From CAYONM01 sp964405325 (GTDB taxonomy: Bacteria; Planctomycetota; UBA11346), in contig CAYONM010000046.1 of NCBI GenBank assembly GCA_964405325.1, positions 1 to 19,497 of the forward strand: 19,497 nucleotides of DNA, written 5' to 3'. This document shows, one piece after another, positions 1-8,495 of this stretch. How positions within the stretch are numbered: the stretch's first letter is position 1; each line of letters starts with the position of its first letter. The position numbers were made by a program, and so were the translations under genes. The notes beneath the pieces are model-generated. The model did not search any database and was not told the origin of the DNA. It saw only the letters and a list, made by a program, of their open reading frames with translations.

Positions 1-213
1 GCTCGCTTCGCTCGATTTTCCCGAGCATTCCGCTCCGCCCCCTCCGAACCTTCCCGGCTTCGCGCCGCTGCGCGGCTTGAACGGGCGCTGTGAGGGACGC
101 GTCTTCTAAGACAGGAATCTGAAAGCATCTGCGTCATTCCGACCCACTGGAAGCGGGCAGATAGGTAAAACACGCCAGAAAGCCCTGTTATCGCTTGGCA
201 CAGCGAATGCTAA
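1..213. other. Upstream region of the receiver gene and dnaK, no gene seen
   Basis: No convincing reading frame or RNA gene is visible here. The first 100 bases are rich in short GC-rich inverted repeats (for example CGCGCCGCTGCGCGGC around 61-76) and may be the tail of an upstream gene or intergenic DNA. A promoter for the receiver-dnaK unit should lie in this stretch, but I see no -35/-10 pair good enough to place it. A perfect CIRCE heat-shock operator is absent. Confidence 0.4.
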
Positions 214-225
214 GTGATCTATGCC

Positions 226-600
226 ATGTCCACTCACGCCGTGCTTGTCGTTGATGATGATCGGTTGATGCGCGAATCGCTGTGCGAATTGCTCGGCGAT
301 CTGCAGTGCCGAACGACAGCCGCCAGTGATGGCGCGCGCGCGCTGGAGCAGTTGGGGGTGGGTCGATATGACCTGGTCTTCTCTGACGTGGATATGCCTG
401 ACATCAGCGGCTTCGAACTGCTTTCGCGTATGCGGCAGCAATTCGGACTGGAGCCGAATGTGATCCTGATGAGTGCCCGTAGTCACTCGGACCTGGATCG
501 CAGTGCCCGGGCGGCCGGCGCCATCGAGTTCCTGGCCAAGCCCGTCGGCTTGACCGTACTCGATGGGGTGCTTCGTCGCGTTTGGGGCGATCTTCCATAA
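226..600 (+). CDS. Single-domain response regulator (CheY-like receiver)
   Basis: This encodes a stand-alone phosphoacceptor domain of 124 residues with no output domain. All the usual receiver landmarks are present, numbered from the ATG at 226: the acidic pocket in VVDDDR near residues 9-12, the phosphoacceptor Asp54 in FSDVDMPD, a switch Ser83 in ILMSAR, and Lys105 in FLAKPV. A GTG at 214 is in the same frame directly after a TAA, but the ATG gives a more typical N-terminus. The gene ends only 24 bases before dnaK, so the two are probably cotranscribed. The partner histidine kinase is not in the window. The family assignment is firm; the role, such as linking a phosphorelay to the stress response, cannot be read from the sequence. 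Confidence 0.9.
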   Translation: MSTHAVLVVDDDRLMRESLCELLGDLQCRTTAASDGARALEQLGVGRYDLVFSDVDMPDISGFELLSRMRQQFGLEPNVILMSARSHSDLDRSARAAGAIEFLAKPVGLTVLDGVLRRVWGDLP

Positions 601-624
601 ACCGTCAACCAAAAAGGAATCACC

Positions 625-2568
625 ATGGGCAAGATCATCGGAATCGACCTGGGAACCACCAACAGCTGCGTCGCCGTCATGGAAGGCGGCGAGGCCACCG
701 TGATCACCAACAAGGAAGGCGCGCGCACCACCCCGTCGGTGGTAGCCTTCGCCGACAATGGCGATCGCCTGGTCGGCCAGATGGCCCGCAACCAGGCAGT
801 CACCAATCCGCACAAGACCATCTACTCCATCAAGCGCTTCATGGGCCGTCGGCATCATGAGGTGGGTGACGAAGAAAAGATTGTTCCCTATCAGGTGGTG
901 GGTGGCGCCAATGAACTGGTCAAGGTGGATATCGACGGCAAACAGTACACGCCGCCGGAACTTTCCGCCATCGTACTGCAGAATCTGAAGGCTGCTGCCG
1001 AAGACTATCTCGGTGAGACGATCACCGAGGCGGTGATCACTGTGCCGGCCTACTTCAACGACTCGCAGCGGCAGGCGACCAAGGACGCTGGTCGGATCGC
1101 CGGCTTGGACGTGAAGCGCATCATCAACGAGCCCACAGCTGCAGCCTTGGCCTATGGCCTGGACAAGCAGGAGAACGAGAAGATTGCGGTCTACGACCTG
1201 GGTGGTGGCACCTTCGACATCTCCATCCTGGAGGTTGGCGATGGTGTGGTGGAGGTGCTGGCCACCAATGGTGATACCCACCTGGGCGGTGACGACTTCG
1301 ATGAAGTGATCATCAATCACATTGCCGACGAGTTCAAGAAGTCCGACAGCATCGATCTGCGTCAGGACCCCATGGCCTTGCAGCGCCTTAAGGAAGCTGC
1401 CGAGAAGGCCAAGAAGGAATTGAGCCAGGTTACTTCGTCCCAGATCAGCCTGCCCTTCATCACCATGGTGGATGGTGCTCCCAAGCATCTGAACATGTCA
1501 CTGTCTCGTGCGACTTTCGAGAACATCACCAAGGCGCTGATCGAACGTTCCCGTCAGCCCTGTCTGAGTGCCCTGAAGGACGCCGGTCTGTCTGCCTCCG
1601 ACATTGATGAGGTGGTACTGGTTGGTGGCTCAACTCGCATGCCATCGGCACACGCGATCTGTAAGGAGATCTTCGGCAAGGAGCCCAAGCGCAATGTCAA
1701 CCCCGACGAGGTGGTTGCCGTTGGTGCCGCCATTCAGGGCGGCGTGCTCTCTGGTGATGTGAAGGACGTGCTGCTGCTGGACGTCACCCCGCTATCGCTC
1801 GGCATCGAGACCATGGGCGGCGTGATGACCACCTTGATCCAGCGCAATACCACCATCCCCACTTCCAAGAGCGAGGTGTTCTCCACCGCTGCCGACAATC
1901 AGCCCGCGGTGACCATCCAGGTGTACCAGGGCGAGCGCAAGATGGCTCAAGACAATCGTCTGCTGGGTCGTTTCGATCTAGATGGAATCCCGCCTGCGCC
2001 ACGTGGTGTTCCGCAGATCGAGGTCACCTTCAATATTGATGCCAACGGCATTCTGGAGGTGAAGGCCAAGGATAAGGGCACCGGCAAGGAACAGCATATC
2101 ACCATCAAGGATTCCTCGGGTCTGAATGAGGACGAGATCGATCGCATGGTGAAAGAAGCCGAGTCCAACGCCGCCGCCGACAACGCCAAGGCCGAGCTGG
2201 CCAATGCCAGGAACACCGCCGAGCAGCTGGTGCACCAGACCCGCAACATGCTCAGCGAGCACGAGGCCAAGCTGGAAGGCAGCGAGAAGGCCGACATCGA
2301 AGCCGCCTGCAGCGAGCTGGACGAAGTCGCCAAGAAGGACGGGGTCACGGTTGACGAGATCCAAGCCAAGCAGAAGGAGCTGGAAGCCAAGGCCCAAGGC
2401 TTTGCCAAACGGGTCTACGAGCAGGCTGGTGCTGCTGGTGCGGAAGGCGCAGCCGGCCCCATGCCGGGTGCTGATGCCGCTGGCCAAGCCGCTGGTGGTA
2501 GCCAGAGTAGCGATGATGGCGTCAAGGATGCCGATTTCACCGTTGTCGACGACGACAAGAAGAGCTGA
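625..2568 (+). CDS. dnaK: Molecular chaperone DnaK (Hsp70)
   Basis: This is an ATP-dependent cytoplasmic chaperone that binds exposed hydrophobic peptides with DnaJ and GrpE as partners. The 647-residue length is normal. The three Hsp70 signatures are visible: IDLGTTNS near residues 7-14, VYDLGGGTFDIS near 189, and VVLVGGSTRMP near 330. The nucleotide-binding domain covers about 1-385, the peptide-binding beta domain about 390-505, and the helical lid follows. The tail is rich in Gly and Ala and ends in an acidic stretch with DFTVVDDD. The start is supported by an AAAAAGGA element just upstream. Neither dnaJ nor grpE lies next to it; its neighbours are a receiver gene upstream and groES downstream, with a terminator hairpin between dnaK and groES. 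Identification is certain. Confidence 0.99.
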   Translation: MGKIIGIDLGTTNSCVAVMEGGEATVITNKEGARTTPSVVAFADNGDRLVGQMARNQAVTNPHKTIYSIKRFMGRRHHEVGDEEKIVPYQVVGGANELVKVDIDGKQYTPPELSAIVLQNLKAAAEDYLGETITEAVITVPAYFNDSQRQATKDAGRIAGLDVKRIINEPTAAALAYGLDKQENEKIAVYDLGGGTFDISILEVGDGVVEVLATNGDTHLGGDDFDEVIINHIADEFKKSDSIDLRQDPMALQRLKEAAEKAKKELSQVTSSQISLPFITMVDGAPKHLNMSLSRATFENITKALIERSRQPCLSALKDAGLSASDIDEVVLVGGSTRMPSAHAICKEIFGKEPKRNVNPDEVVAVGAAIQGGVLSGDVKDVLLLDVTPLSLGIETMGGVMTTLIQRNTTIPTSKSEVFSTAADNQPAVTIQVYQGERKMAQDNRLLGRFDLDGIPPAPRGVPQIEVTFNIDANGILEVKAKDKGTGKEQHITIKDSSGLNEDEIDRMVKEAESNAAADNAKAELANARNTAEQLVHQTRNMLSEHEAKLEGSEKADIEAACSELDEVAKKDGVTVDEIQAKQKELEAKAQGFAKRVYEQAGAAGAEGAAGPMPGADAAGQAAGGSQSSDDGVKDADFTVVDDDKKS

Positions 2569-2594
2569 GTACTCCCCTTTTCATTCCACCCCAT

Positions 2595-2622
2595 GCCCGG
2601 GAGCGTTAATCCCGGGCTTTTT
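2595..2622 (+). terminator. Intrinsic terminator between dnaK and groES
   Basis: A perfect 7-bp stem, GCCCGGG at 2595-2601 paired with CCCGGGC at 2611-2617, encloses a 9-base loop and is followed by five T residues. It lies 26 bases after the dnaK stop and about 22 bases before the groES start. It should end or attenuate dnaK transcripts, leaving groES dependent on read-through or on a promoter I cannot see. Confidence 0.8.
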
Positions 2623-2644
2623 CCCTGTGAGGAGCGAACCTGAC

Positions 2645-2935
2645 ATGAGCGCAATCAAGCCCATTGGTGCCCACGTCGTAGTGAAGCGGGCCGATGCCGC
2701 CGACAAGAGCAAGGGCGGTCTGTTTCTGCCCGAGAACGCCAAGGACAAGCCCCAGGAAGGCACCATCGTCGCCATCGGCAACGGCAAGGTGTTGGACGAC
2801 GGCGAACGTAGCAGCTTCCAGGTCGGCACTGGCGACCGCGTGATCTTTGCCAGCTATGCTGGTACTGAAGTGGAGCACGAAGGTAGCGAGTATCTGGTGA
2901 TGGAAGAGAGTGACATCCTGGCTGTCGTCAAATAG
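2645..2935 (+). CDS. groES: Co-chaperonin GroES (Cpn10)
   Basis: This is the heptameric lid of the GroEL folding chamber. The 96-residue product begins with the typical strand IKPIGAHVVVKR, followed by the GroEL-binding mobile loop near residues 20-35, where KGGLFLPENA gives the hydrophobic contact triplet as LFL. The rest matches the beta-barrel, including GDRVIFASYAGTEVEHEG and the closing strand DILAVVK. A GAGGAG element precedes the ATG. The partner gene groEL is not in the window, which is unusual because the two are normally adjacent; it must be elsewhere in the genome. A terminator follows directly. Confidence 0.97.
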   Translation: MSAIKPIGAHVVVKRADAADKSKGGLFLPENAKDKPQEGTIVAIGNGKVLDDGERSSFQVGTGDRVIFASYAGTEVEHEGSEYLVMEESDILAVVK

Positions 2936-2958
2936 CACGCTGGCTGTCAGAGTGAAAG

Positions 2959-2990
2959 CAAACGGGGCTGCTTGCAGCCCCGTTTGTGTT
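2959..2990. terminator. Terminator between convergent groES and the NHL gene
   Basis: A perfect 12-bp stem, CAAACGGGGCTG at 2959-2970 with CAGCCCCGTTTG at 2975-2986, closes over the loop CTTG. It is followed by a short T-rich stretch (TGTTTG). It sits in the gap between the convergent groES and NHL-repeat genes, so it probably terminates groES and may serve the opposite strand as well. Confidence 0.75.
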
Positions 2991-3017
2991 TGAATTCCGT
3001 CTGGTCCGAATGGCCAC

Positions 3018-5330
3018 CTACCAGCGTAGCGCTAGGCCCTGATTTCGTTCCAGTACATACACCATGCCATCGGGCTGCAGGCCCATGGTCGCTGGCGAGC
3101 GGATGCCCAGGTCGCTGGTGGCAATGGCCTGCAGCGCGTAGCCGTTGGGGCCGCGGAAATCGATCACCTGCACATCCCGGCGACCGGAATCGACCACATA
3201 GATCAAGCCCTGCCTATCGCAGCGCATGCCGACGGGACGGTAGAATCGACCAGGTGCTTCACTATCACGGCCACCGGTGTTGGTGACCCATTGCACCTCG
3301 CTGCCACCTGCGCCCAGGGCAAATTTCTGGATCTCGTATTTGTCGGCATCGTAGATATAGCAGAAACGGCCGTCCGGGGTCACTGCCAGGTGCGCCGGGT
3401 CGTCGAGCTCGTGCGATTCCTTGCCACGGTTGTATTGCCCGAAGCGATAACGGAAGACGCCTTGGTTATCGAACACGCTGACCGCGTGCACATCCCGGTC
3501 GACCACGTAGATGTTGCCGGCATCGTCCAGGTCGAGGCTGACCGGTTCCTCGAATTCACCGTTGTCCTTGCCGCGACCACCGATGGTAATCGACGGATAG
3601 CCCGGTTGCGTCAGGTCGAAGCGCAGCACCGCGTGCTGGTCTTCATCCAGGGCTACCAGGCTGGTGCCGTCGTAGGCGACGCGCATGGACACCGGGGCCC
3701 GCTCGAAGGGGCCCTTGTGTCGGGTCAAACCAGCGAAGCGCGCGAGCCGCCAACCTTCGACATCATGTTCATAGATGAATCCGGAATTGCTGTTCAGGCC
3801 GAAACAATGACCGCGGCCATCGACACTCAGCAAGGCGTAGGACCACAGGCCGGCGCCACGGATGCCGGTCAGGTGTCCGTCGATATCGTACCGAACGATG
3901 ATCTGATCTCGTGGGTAGGTGACCAGGATCTGACCCGCGGCATCGGTATTGAGGCTGCCGGGATCGCCCAAGCGATCGATCAGTTGGCCCACTGCCGAGG
4001 TGGCGAAGGGGCTCGCTACCCCCTCTGTGTTCAGGTTGACGATCACTCCGGAGCTCAGCAGCACGAGCAGGCGGTCCTGGCTGATGGCGAGATCCACCGG
4101 GGTTTCGCGTTTATCCAGCTGGAGGCCCCAGGTGGTCAAACGACGATGAAAGCGGTCAAAGCGTTGGATGGTCGCTTGTCGGCCATCCAGGGCATACAAC
4201 ATCCCAAAGCGGTCGCGAGCCAGACGGCTCAGGCCTTGGAAACCGTCTGGACCTTGGCCATCAAAGCCCAGGCGGCAGCGAAAACGGCCGTCGGACTCGT
4301 AGACTTCAACGCCACCCTTGCCCTGATCGGCGATGAACAGAGTGCCGTCGTCGGCAACCACCAAGTCGCTGGGCGTGGAGCTACTGCCGATGCTGGTGAT
4401 CTGGTTGCCATTGGTGTCCAGGACCAGTACCGCCCGGGCGCTATCGTCCAGGAAGTAGATGCGGTCATTGCGGGGCACGACCGCCACTGGCGAGCGCAGG
4501 CCGGCTTCACGATCGACCACGAAGGCCTGAGAACTGCTCCAGCCCGGATCGATCCGGTGCACCTCGCCACCCTGCTCCAGGCCCCACCACTGGCCGTCTG
4601 GAGCCCGGGCCACGGTAAAGACGGCCGGATCGGCCAATTCCCCCAGTTGCTGGAAGACCTCCAGCGTACGACTGGGTTTGGCTTCTTCGCTGACCTCGCT
4701 GGTGAGATCGAGCAGGAACGGTGCGTGCTGTCCGGCCTGATCCCAGGCGTGGACCAGTACCGTCGGTTTGCTGGCGACCCCCGGTGCGGTCCAGCTGTTC
4801 ACGGGTTGGCTGGTGGTGGTGGCGGCCAGACGGCCGCTCTTGCCGATTTCCCCCTGCAATTCCCAGGTAAAACGCAGTTGTTTGGCTTCCGGATCAATGA
4901 TCGGCAGGCTGATACGGGCGGTATTCTGTGCAGCCACTGAGACCGGTTCGGGGGGCTGTGCCAGTAGTGGCGGGGCGTCCGGGGTAGCCTCGTAGGGGAG
5001 GGGAATGGCATCGTCGCCGGGGCTGATCGATTCATCGGCCTGGCGCCAGGCGACCCGTGCGTGGATTTCGGTGCCGTTCACCGCCAGGATCTGGGCTTTG
5101 GCGACCAGTTTGCCGGTTTGCGTGATGACTTGGCCGGTGAGGGGGTGCTTCTCCACGGCACCAGCGCCATAGAGGGCCAGGACAGTATCGGGCTCCAGGT
5201 CTGGCGTCGCCTGATAGGTGATGGTGACACGATCACCATCGATCGCGGCAACCAGGCCCAGGGGTTGATCCTCGGCAGCGTGCAGGCCCGTGGCCAGGGT
5301 CAGAGCAGAAGTGAGCAGTAAACGTCGCAT
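3018..5330 (-). CDS. Exported NHL-repeat beta-propeller protein
   Basis: The 770-residue product begins with a signal peptide (MRR, a hydrophobic run, then LHAAED), so it is probably exported with cleavage near residues 18-19. Residues of about 20-110 form a beta-rich domain, and about 125-215 look like an Ig/cadherin-type fold. From about 235 to the end there are many NHL-type blades with patterns such as GNIYVVDRDVHAVSVFD, GTLFIADQGKGGVEVYE and GLIYVVDSGRRDVQVID, enough for two propellers. NHL propellers usually bind proteins or ligands and have no conserved catalytic site. An AAGGA element precedes the ATG. The gene starts 33 bases after the stop of the upstream kinase gene, on the same strand, so the two are almost certainly cotranscribed and may work at the same envelope site. 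No exact function can be assigned. Confidence 0.85.
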   Translation of the reverse strand: MRRLLLTSALTLATGLHAAEDQPLGLVAAIDGDRVTITYQATPDLEPDTVLALYGAGAVEKHPLTGQVITQTGKLVAKAQILAVNGTEIHARVAWRQADESISPGDDAIPLPYEATPDAPPLLAQPPEPVSVAAQNTARISLPIIDPEAKQLRFTWELQGEIGKSGRLAATTTSQPVNSWTAPGVASKPTVLVHAWDQAGQHAPFLLDLTSEVSEEAKPSRTLEVFQQLGELADPAVFTVARAPDGQWWGLEQGGEVHRIDPGWSSSQAFVVDREAGLRSPVAVVPRNDRIYFLDDSARAVLVLDTNGNQITSIGSSSTPSDLVVADDGTLFIADQGKGGVEVYESDGRFRCRLGFDGQGPDGFQGLSRLARDRFGMLYALDGRQATIQRFDRFHRRLTTWGLQLDKRETPVDLAISQDRLLVLLSSGVIVNLNTEGVASPFATSAVGQLIDRLGDPGSLNTDAAGQILVTYPRDQIIVRYDIDGHLTGIRGAGLWSYALLSVDGRGHCFGLNSNSGFIYEHDVEGWRLARFAGLTRHKGPFERAPVSMRVAYDGTSLVALDEDQHAVLRFDLTQPGYPSITIGGRGKDNGEFEEPVSLDLDDAGNIYVVDRDVHAVSVFDNQGVFRYRFGQYNRGKESHELDDPAHLAVTPDGRFCYIYDADKYEIQKFALGAGGSEVQWVTNTGGRDSEAPGRFYRPVGMRCDRQGLIYVVDSGRRDVQVIDFRGPNGYALQAIATSDLGIRSPATMGLQPDGMVYVLERNQGLALRW

Positions 5331-5363
5331 GAATCGGATCCTTCAGTCGAAAAAAGACGGTGG

Positions 5364-8300
5364 TCAGGGGGTCTCGAACTGGGCAGAGCGCACCAGCCAG
5401 CCGTCATCCTGTCGAACCAGTTCGTAGCGACCAGACAGGTCGCTTTCGGGGAAGGCTTCAAAGCCTTGATGCAGCACGATATCAGCGGTGGCTTGGTGGC
5501 CCTGGCGTTGCACGGCCCGCAGCTGGTGCTTGAAGACCAGTCCAGCCTGTTGCGACAGCAGCTCAAAAGACGACAGCAGCTTCTCGTCCTTGATTCGGGC
5601 TTGGACCCGCTCCAGTTGCTTGGCTGTGACTGCGGCATCAATCTCGTGCAGCAGCTGGCGAATCTCTTGCTCGGCAGCCAAGCCTTGGATCAGTTGCTCG
5701 GTCGGTCCAATTTCCGATCGTTGGCCGTGTTGTTCTTGCAGTGCCTGCAGCTGCTGCCGGGCCTGCTGCACCGTGATTTGGCCTTGGGTGATCGACTGGT
5801 TCAGTTGGCTGAAAGCGGCCTGGATGCTTTGTTCGCGGGCCTGTTGTGCCTGGGCAGCCTTCTGCTGTTCCAGTTGGCTGGCCGCGAGCATCTGTTTGGC
5901 GCGTTCCAGGACCTTGCTGCCAGGCGCCATGGCCGCAATTGCCTGGACCTGTGTTTTGGCAGCGACCAGATCGCCGCGATCGATGTGTCCTCGTAGCTGC
6001 AAGAGCGCATGTTGCTGCCGTTGCATCTGCTCCAGCTCTGGCAGGAAGCGGCTCTCGGGGTTGCGTTGGCGCAACTGGTCTACCAGGGCGTCGGCGTCGG
6101 CCATGGCCAGCTGGTCCAGCTGCTGTGCGGCTTGCAGGAAGAGATCGAGTTCTGCCACTCGCGCCACCGCCTGGGTGACGGTGTGGGATTGTGGCAGCAG
6201 CGCTTGCATTTCGGCGACCTGGTTCCGCGCCGCATTGAGCCGTCGTTCAGTGATGGCCTGATCGAAAGACTTGGCCATCGGGACCAGCTGCACCCCCAGG
6301 CGGGCGATATCGTTGGACCAGTCCTGCAGCGATTGCTGATACAGCCGGTTGGCGGTGTCATAGTCGCCCTTGGCCAGGGTGGTATCGGCATTGTTGTGGG
6401 CTGCTGCCATGGTTTGGGCGGTCTTCAGCAGATTCTGGGCATCGGTCTGCGCGCTGGCAGCGCCATTGTCGAGAATCTGCCGACAGAGTCCGGCGGCCTC
6501 TTCGGCCTTGCCGGCATTCAAGCGGGTCCGGACATCGGCCAGTCGCGATTGCACGCCTTGGGCGGCAGCCAGCTCGTCGCGTAAGTCTTGGAGGAGGCTG
6601 CCGCCAGGATTGCGGAGTGTTAATTCGTTCAGGATCTGTTCGGCATCATCGTAACGATTCTGTTTGATGGCATTCCGGATCTGTCCAGCCAGGGCTCTGC
6701 CGCGCTTCTGCTGTAATTCTTTCAGCAATTCGTCCCAGGCAGCGCCACCGTTACCCTGGCTCATGCCCTGTTCGATCAGCAACTGTGCTCGGTCAATATC
6801 GCCAACGGCCAGGGCTCCCCGGGCTTGTTGGAGTTGTCCGGCGGCACCGCCGCCGTAGCCACCCATGGATTGCGCACCGGGACCGAGGGTGACATACCAG
6901 GCGCCCGCGCCGATGGCTGTCAGCAACAGCAGCACCAGGATCATGGTCAACGGTGAGCCGCTGCCGGTCGGCTTCTGCTTGTGGCGATGCCGGCGGGTTA
7001 CCAGGACCGGCTCGCGACCAGCCTTGATGCTCTCGAGATCCTGGAGCAATTCATCGGCGGTCTGGTAGCGATCCTCGCGTTTTTTCTCGAGGCACTTCAT
7101 CACCACCGCTTGGATATCTTCCGGGATGTCCGGATTGATCTCGAGCAGCGGTCGAGGCTCTGAATGGATGTGTTGGTAGATGATGGACGAAGCGTCATTG
7201 CCGCTAAAGGGTACGGTGCCGGTCAACAGCTCATAGAAGGTGATGCCGAGGGCATAGAGATCCGTGCGGCAATCGCAGCGTTCACCGCGGCCCTGCTCCG
7301 GGCTGAAGTAGGTGACCGTGCCCATCACCGCGCCAGTCATGGTCAGGGCGTGGGTATCGTCGGTTATCTTGACCAGGCCGAAGTCCATGATTTTCAGTAG
7401 GGCATCATCGGTCACCATCATGTTGTGGGGTTTGATGTCGCGGTGCACGATGCGCTGGCGCCCTGCTTCAGCCAGGCCACGGGCTGCCTGGAGCATCAGG
7501 TTCACAGCCTCATCGCAGGTGGGACGGTAGCCCTCTTTCATGCGCTGTGAGAGGTCTTTGCCCTGAACGAATTCCATCGCGAAGTAGTGCATGCCCCCGG
7601 CTTCACCAGCACCATAAACCTGGATGATGTTCTGATGGGTCAACTTGGCGACTGCTCGGGCTTCCAGCTGGAAGCGTTCGATGAAGCTGGCGTCCTTGCT
7701 GAGGTGCGCCGGCAAGACCTTGATCGCCACCGGGCGGTCCAGGCTGAGCTGGCGACCCTGGTAGACTGCCCCCATGCCACCCTGGCCGATCTTCTTTTCG
7801 ATCAGATAATCGGCGAGCACGGTGCCTTCGAGCACGGGCTCCGACCCGGAGATAGTGCCGCCGCCGGCACCAGTGACGGGCGTCTGGCCAAAGTTGCCTT
7901 GCGGCACAGTGGCTTGAGTGTCAGGGGACCAGTTGGCCGGCATGGTGGCCTGGGTTACGCCATAACCCGATGGTGGGGTGTTCGGTTGGGGTGGATAGCC
8001 CTGGGGTGGCTGTGCTGGTGGATAACCCTGTGGTGGGGTGCCTTGGTGCGGTGGATAGCCCTGTGGCGGAGTGCCCTGGTAGGGTGGGTAGCCCTGCGGT
8101 GGAGTGCCCTGATAGGGCGGGTAGCCCTGCGGCGGAGTGCCCGGGAAGTTGGGATAACCCGACGGCCGACCACCAGCGGGTGCCGCTGGTTTGGTGCCTG
8201 CGGGGACCGCCATGGTCATATCGGCATCGTTCAGCGGTGGCTGGGCCGGTGGCGTGCCGGCCGGGGGGCTGATCAAGGTCAGCTCTTCACCGCTGGCACT

Positions 8301-8399
8301 TCGCGCGTAGGGGGGCGGTGTGGGCGGGGGCTGCTGCTGCTGCTGCTGGTCGTCGTCCGATCGTTCGGGGTCGGGAGTATCTCGTCGCGGCTGATCCAT
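5364..8399 (-). CDS. Transmembrane Ser/Thr protein kinase with extracytoplasmic TPR-like region
   Basis: This is a 1011-residue Hanks-type kinase. Residues 1-195 are a disordered Pro/Gln-rich region with six consecutive Gln (18-23) and four copies of an 11-residue GTPPQGYPPYQ repeat (87-130). The kinase domain spans about 198-460: glycine loop GQGGMGAVY, Lys227 in VAIKVLP, catalytic HRDIKPHN at 319, DFG at 339 and activation-segment GTVTYFSPEQ. All catalytic residues are present. A basic stretch precedes one membrane helix at about 485-505. The remaining 500 residues outside the membrane are Gln-rich alpha-helical, TPR-like repeats, ending in an NTF2/SnoaL-like domain (about the last 70 residues). 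The frame is open further upstream to 8591, but the ATG at 8399 has an AAAGGG element and starts the typical hydrophilic leader. The NHL gene follows 33 bases later. The input signal and substrates are unknown. Confidence 0.93.
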   Translation of the reverse strand: MDQPRRDTPDPERSDDDQQQQQQPPPTPPPYARSASGEELTLISPPAGTPPAQPPLNDADMTMAVPAGTKPAAPAGGRPSGYPNFPGTPPQGYPPYQGTPPQGYPPYQGTPPQGYPPHQGTPPQGYPPAQPPQGYPPQPNTPPSGYGVTQATMPANWSPDTQATVPQGNFGQTPVTGAGGGTISGSEPVLEGTVLADYLIEKKIGQGGMGAVYQGRQLSLDRPVAIKVLPAHLSKDASFIERFQLEARAVAKLTHQNIIQVYGAGEAGGMHYFAMEFVQGKDLSQRMKEGYRPTCDEAVNLMLQAARGLAEAGRQRIVHRDIKPHNMMVTDDALLKIMDFGLVKITDDTHALTMTGAVMGTVTYFSPEQGRGERCDCRTDLYALGITFYELLTGTVPFSGNDASSIIYQHIHSEPRPLLEINPDIPEDIQAVVMKCLEKKREDRYQTADELLQDLESIKAGREPVLVTRRHRHKQKPTGSGSPLTMILVLLLLTAIGAGAWYVTLGPGAQSMGGYGGGAAGQLQQARGALAVGDIDRAQLLIEQGMSQGNGGAAWDELLKELQQKRGRALAGQIRNAIKQNRYDDAEQILNELTLRNPGGSLLQDLRDELAAAQGVQSRLADVRTRLNAGKAEEAAGLCRQILDNGAASAQTDAQNLLKTAQTMAAAHNNADTTLAKGDYDTANRLYQQSLQDWSNDIARLGVQLVPMAKSFDQAITERRLNAARNQVAEMQALLPQSHTVTQAVARVAELDLFLQAAQQLDQLAMADADALVDQLRQRNPESRFLPELEQMQRQQHALLQLRGHIDRGDLVAAKTQVQAIAAMAPGSKVLERAKQMLAASQLEQQKAAQAQQAREQSIQAAFSQLNQSITQGQITVQQARQQLQALQEQHGQRSEIGPTEQLIQGLAAEQEIRQLLHEIDAAVTAKQLERVQARIKDEKLLSSFELLSQQAGLVFKHQLRAVQRQGHQATADIVLHQGFEAFPESDLSGRYELVRQDDGWLVRSAQFETP
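8010..8141 (-). repeat. Four 33-bp tandem repeats in the kinase linker
   Basis: Four in-frame units of 33 bases encode GTPPQGYPPYQ (third copy ends HQ, fourth AQ), with a partial fifth unit after them. Synonymous differences separate the copies, so they are not a very recent duplication. They lengthen the flexible cytoplasmic linker before the kinase domain. Confidence 0.9.
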
Positions 8400-8477
8400 G
8401 GGACACCCTTTCCAGGCAGGAATGACAGACGGTGGGCGCGACCGTCGAATCTCAATAACTGTAGTTGCATCGGACAC

Positions 8478-8495
8478 GTCTTGAACTGTCAAGAC
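8478..8495 (-). promoter_or_regulatory. Palindrome over a TTGACA box upstream of the kinase gene
   Basis: A perfect inverted repeat, GTCTTGA at 8478-8484 and TCAAGAC at 8489-8495, has a 4-base centre. Read on the - strand it contains a perfect -35 hexamer, TTGACA, at 8492-8487. No strong -10 lies at the right spacing (the best is TGCAAC after 17 bases). The layout suits an operator for a dimeric regulator over the kinase promoter, about 80 bases upstream of the start codon. A transcribed hairpin is the alternative reading. Confidence 0.4.

Noticed and set aside
194..213. CIRCE (HrcA) operator upstream of the dnaK unit
   Set aside because: GAATGCTAA is close to one half-site, but the other half is poor (TTGGCACAG) and the spacing is 1 base, not 9.
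106..1488. Long open frame of 460 codons on the - strand opposite dnaK
   Set aside because: It is a shadow of the strongly biased dnaK codons; its translation resembles no protein family, while dnaK is certain.
3291..4940. Long + strand frame of 549 codons opposite the NHL-repeat gene
   Set aside because: The opposite strand has a signal peptide and NHL blades, so this is a shadow of it.
8010..8141. CRISPR array
   Set aside because: The regular 33-bp units are contiguous, have no spacers and encode an in-frame protein repeat.
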